Source: Paragorgia papillata (Eukaryota; Cnidaria; Anthozoa; Scleralcyonacea; Coralliidae). From it: a stretch of DNA of 64,000 bases. The position numbers and the translations under genes are program-made. The DNA lies in the NCBI GenBank assembly GCA_035771165.1, contig JAWNZC010000351.1, forward strand, positions 7,199,501-7,263,500, written 5' to 3'. The notes under the pieces were generated by a model, which saw only the letters and a program-made list of their open reading frames with translations, made no database searches and was not told where the DNA came from. This document shows positions 60,656 to 64,000 of this stretch, piece by piece (positions within the stretch are counted from its first letter, which is position 1; each line of letters begins with the position of its first letter).

Positions 60656-60969
60656 TTAGTTTATAGTATTATATTTTCAAATTTAAATGTGGTGTATTGC
60701 TGTTATTTGATTTGTCCAATTATATCAAACGTACGTTTATGGCAAACACGTAGATGGCTCTGGTAGATGGTGAAATTCTTTATTTCTTATTTTGTTGAAT
60801 TTGTTTGAATTATTTTCATTGTTTCGTAAAGCCAATCAGAACGCTCATATTTCCAGAGATTCCCAGAGCCACTTCACGCATTAGCGCGGTCTGGGTACGA
60901 GAATGACTTGTTTATTGTTTACTAGTTTCCAGGTTTAGCGCGCTAACACAATGATGTAATAACAGCAAT

Positions 60970-61032
60970 ATGGCGGAAAAACCCATCTGCGTTTATATTC
61001 AGATGGATTCTGATGTCTTCTCTTTTTGGTAA
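60970..61032 (+). other. Upstream ORF overlapping the SELENOO start
   Basis: ATG at 60,970 reads 20 codons to TAA at 61,030-61,032, ending 20 bases inside the SELENOO frame and in a different frame. If transcribed it could reduce initiation at 61,013 or favour the ATG at 61,163. Confidence 0.35.
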
Positions 61033-61488
61033 CGCTGCGCGATTTTTGAGACGAAGCAAGTTTCTTTACAGCATCCAGCCTTCTTATTTTTTCAGAAAGT
61101 CCTTTGCGAGGGTTGTGACTTTACAACTGAACAGCTGCTTGCAACGTCTTGTCTTGAGAAATATGGCGACTTTAGAGTCACTGAAATTTGATAATTTGGC
61201 TCTTAGAACTCTCCCAATTGATCCAGTAAAGGAGAACTTTGTTCGTCAGGTTAATAGTTCATGTTTTTCAATAGTGGATGCAACACCGGTAAAAAATCCC
61301 GAAGTGGTGTTGTATTCTGAAAGTGCAATGAATCTGTTGGATTTAGGCAAGGAACAGCTTGAGAGGCCAGAATTTGCAGATTATTTCAGTGGGAATAACA
61401 AGCTGCCTGGTTCTGAGACCGCTTCTCATTGCTACTGTGGTCATCAGTTTGGATCATTTGCAGGTCAGCTTGGAGATGGAGCAGCAAT
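61013..61488 (+). CDS. SELENOO: SELENOO (SelO protein adenylyltransferase), first coding exon
   Basis: The ATG at 61,013 opens about 50 basic, Arg-rich residues (MSSLFGNAARFLRRSKFLYS), a likely mitochondrial presequence. The SelO start region follows (LRTLPIDPVKENFVRQVNSS) and then HCYCGHQFGSFAGQLGDGAA, the invariant SelO/YdiU signature. The donor GCAAT|GTAAGT ends the exon at 61,488. From family knowledge, SelO is a pseudokinase-fold enzyme that AMPylates proteins in mitochondria and often has a selenocysteine near its C-terminus; that part lies beyond the window. A second ATG (61,163, MATLESLKFDNL) could give a form without the presequence. Confidence 0.95.
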
Positions 61489-61581
61489 GTAAGTTGTATT
61501 TACTATAATTTTAGTTTGAAGTAAAAATGCTCTTCACACTCACAGTATAAACCTTATGCTATATATCTATCATGTTGGGAG

Positions 61582-61800
61582 CCAGGGTGCATTCCATGGC
61601 AACCTCACACCGAAGATAAGCACCTGTGCTGTGCCAAGGGAGGTCAAGACGAACGCCGGTGCCGGCACCACCCACTGACTTGTATAGTTGTATGGCTGTA
61701 TATGTGCACTGACCGCAGTGTGATTGTGCACCAGCACACCGAGCACTTTTGAAACTCACACTGAAGATCTTCAGCCTGACCTACATGGAATGCACCCTGG
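61582..61800. mobile_element. 219-bp MITE, 8-bp target duplication
   Basis: The ends are CCAGGGTGCATTCCATG and CATGGAATGCACCCTGG. GTTGGGAG lies on both sides (61,574-61,581 and 61,801-61,808), suggesting a hAT-like origin. Confidence 0.88.
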
Positions 61801-62716
61801 GTTGGGAGGGGCCAAAAGTAGGCCCCTCTTTAATTAAGAAAAGGAGTCTACGCAAGAAGATCAAACCTACTGGATGAAGTTCCATCAGAATAAGGCTAAT
61901 ATTAACTAAATGTTTCAGATACAATAACCTGTTTGCTGCAGGGATGGATGCAAGATATTAGAAATGGGGACAAGAGAGTGAACACTAAGGTATCAGGGCT
62001 TAACAGTTGGCTTAACACTACTGTACATGCACAATTTAATGGGATACACTTCCACCCTTAGAATAAATGCACAATTTCAGCATGTTAACACCAAAGCCAG
62101 GGGTTAAAAAAATGTTCCAGAAAGTGAGTACAGTGTTATGGTCATATTTGATACCCCTGTCTGTGTTGTAATTTTTACCAAAAGAAAGGGGTTGGTGCTT
62201 ACACATGCAGGCCTTGCCTGGAGTAAAACAGACACGCTCTATAAATAGCTCCTCAGTGACTCAAGATGCTCATTTTTGCATGTCTAGTAAATCTGACTGT
62301 GTGCTGTGTGTTCATTGTTTAAATGTAATACCTGCTGTACATCAAGTTTGAAAAGTGACTTTTCCCAATTTAGTTAGTTATATTTACAGCAGTTATCTGA
62401 GGCTTTATTTAACGAGAGATTACACTTGACGGTATCGGTACAAGGTTGATTTAAAAGGTAAACAAACCAGTCGAATACATTAGTTTGCACTATGTTTGCA
62501 AAATTGCAATCATAATCAAAACAATGAAAATATGAAATGTACATCATAGGATCAGTAAAATCTGATTAGCTAATGTGACCAAGTTCTTACTTCTTACCAA
62601 CACTCTAACAATTAAAATTCAAAACAAACTATAAAATTTGACTCGCAAACACATAAGTCATAACCAAGCGAACACGTAATAAGTGGATGTTTATGTTACA
62701 TTTAATATGTTTTAAG

Positions 62717-63383
62717 GTGGCCCCATACAGTTTCTTCAAAAGTGGAAAACACACGTTCTAGATCCAAAATCTTGTACATTGATTCATGATTTGTTAAAAA
62801 CATGGAACTAACTGACTCACTTGTATAGAACAGCATTTTGAGAATCAGAAATTGTAATGAAAAAGTACGTAACTGCATAACTATGGCAACAATGATGTTT
62901 CAAAATGGCTGCTAATTTGCATTTAAACTAGTTTAATTCGAAAACAACATTGTGACCCCCAATTTTTATTTTATTAAAAGTTTTCTTTAGGCCAATTTTA
63001 AAAAAATTCTGTAGATCCAAAAATTTTTTATTAAGAATAATCACGTTTTTTTATTTGAAAAATCTTGGATCTACAGAATTTTTTTAAATTTGGCCTATTG
63101 ACTACTCATACTAGAAGAAAACGTTTAATAAAAGTAAAAAATGGGGGTCACCGAGTTTTTTTTTCGAATTAAACTAGTTTAAACGCAACTTAGCAGCCAT
63201 TTTGAAACGTCATTGTTGCCATAGCAACCACGGTTACGCAGTTTTTCGTTTCAGTTTCTGATTCTCAAAATGCTGTTCTATACAAGACATTTAGTTTCAT
63301 TCTTCTAAGAAAATATCAATGTACAAGATTTTGGGTCTGAAATGTATGTTTTCCACCTTTCAAGAAACTGTATGGAGCCACGT
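62717..63383. mobile_element. TTAA foldback MITE (GGTGGCCCCATACAGTTTCT family)
   Basis: A diverged relative of the copies at 13.8 and 43.6 kb. It is nearly palindromic, from GGTGGCCCCATACAGTTTCT to AGAAACTGTATGGAGCCAC, with TTAA at each side. It lies in the SELENOO intron. Confidence 0.85.
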
Positions 63384-64000
63384 TAAATAAAAAATATAAG
63401 ACAAGTATTAAAGTTGAGGAATACGTTTTAAGAAACTCAATATTTGAACAAATGCCAAATTTGAATAGAAATTAAATGCAGGCACTCCATCAAAGGTGCA
63501 CCATACATATTTTGAGGTGCTCGCTAGGTGTGTGCTCTTGATCGAGCACCTTTCCATGCAAGGCCTGAGTCATGCATGGGTGAATTTGCAGACATCTGGG
63601 TACTACATGAGCAGGAACTTGGACAAATGAACACAGTGGACATGTATTAACAAAGACTGTCTAAAACATTTCAATTTTACCACTCACACATTAATATTAT
63701 GTATTAAAAATAATTGCTCAAAACACAGAAATATGATCAAAGTTTTATTGCTTACAACTTACAAGCAAGCAAGTTATCTGTGAACACAGTGCAATGTGCA
63801 ATTGGTGACTGATTTGAAAATGGCATGTTATATGGATTTATGAAATAAAAATAATTAACATCATGCGATGTGTATGTGTTGTTGTTCCACAGGTCCCTTG
63901 GGGCTAGTGGATTTGATACCCCCAGTAGAACTCCTTGGCTAAGTTAATGTGCGTAGTGGCTCAGAGCTCATTCGTGTACTGTCTGCCGTACGTGACGCTT

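Larger units (their letters stand above)
61489..64000 (+). other. SELENOO: SELENOO first intron (to the window end)
   Basis: No second SELENOO exon could be confirmed. An acceptor-like TTGTTGTTCCACAG ends at 63,892, but the sequence after it reads only MSLGASGFD-like residues before a stop and does not match the expected YLGE...RWE block. Confidence 0.6.

Overview
This is a window of nuclear animal DNA, most likely from a cnidarian and probably an anthozoan. It is AT-rich, has large introns, and is crowded with short foldback transposons, microsatellites and decayed transposable elements (TEs). The organism is inferred from the intron-rich host genes, the element mix and the cnidarian look of the proteins. 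No marker gene proves it.

Host genes. The + strand from 2,957 to 27,547 carries the 3' part of a LEMD3/MAN1 gene (inner nuclear membrane protein). I assembled ten exons whose splice phases all agree. They cover the end of the lumenal loop, the second membrane helix, the MSC domain and the C-terminal RRM/UHM domain. The LEM domain lies upstream of the window or was not recognised. At the right edge (61,013-61,488, +) is the first coding exon of SELENOO (SelO AMPylase), which continues beyond the window. Between them a two-exon secreted peptide precursor is proposed (48,607-48,720 and 54,728-54,817, +), with a signal peptide, dibasic sites and a C-terminal Gly-Arg amidation signal. It is the most interesting host candidate and is a prediction only.

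Mobile DNA in and around LEMD3. The intron between exons 7 and 8 holds a 6.4-kb Academ-like DNA transposon (15,117-21,519, minus-strand transposase, about 330-bp inverted repeats). It is inserted inside a 311-bp MITE (a short non-autonomous foldback element). A second copy of that MITE at 25,889-26,179 preserves the empty target site. The MITE itself makes 7-bp target duplications in all three copies seen. The next intron holds a 5'-truncated R2-superclade LINE with zinc knuckle and restriction-like endonuclease, embedded in a GTGTA microsatellite, and a tRNA-derived SINE split by a MITE with a 9-bp target duplication. Other introns hold a hAT element (3,783-4,870), a Penelope GIY-YIG fragment (10,314-10,658) and many TTAA-flanked foldback elements.

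Region 27.5-31.9 kb has no recognised gene. It contains a foldback mariner derivative that still carries the start of its transposase, and several MITEs. Region 31.9-41.8 kb is a tandem array. It opens with a 1.1-kb minisatellite of an 8-bp unit, open in all three + frames and fused to a Merlin (IS1595-type) DDE domain. Two near-identical 3.1-kb repeats and a partial third follow. Region 41-45.7 kb is nested MITEs. Region 45.8-47.7 kb is a broken BEL/Pao retrotransposon on the minus strand. Region 47.8-60.6 kb is repeat-rich, with a 5S-rRNA-headed SINE, Harbinger-like MITEs and a RecQ-like helicase pseudogene split by a hAT MITE.

The host genes do not form an operon or pathway. The common theme is a gene-poor region shaped by repeated nested insertion, with several insertion orders readable directly from target-site duplications and empty sites.
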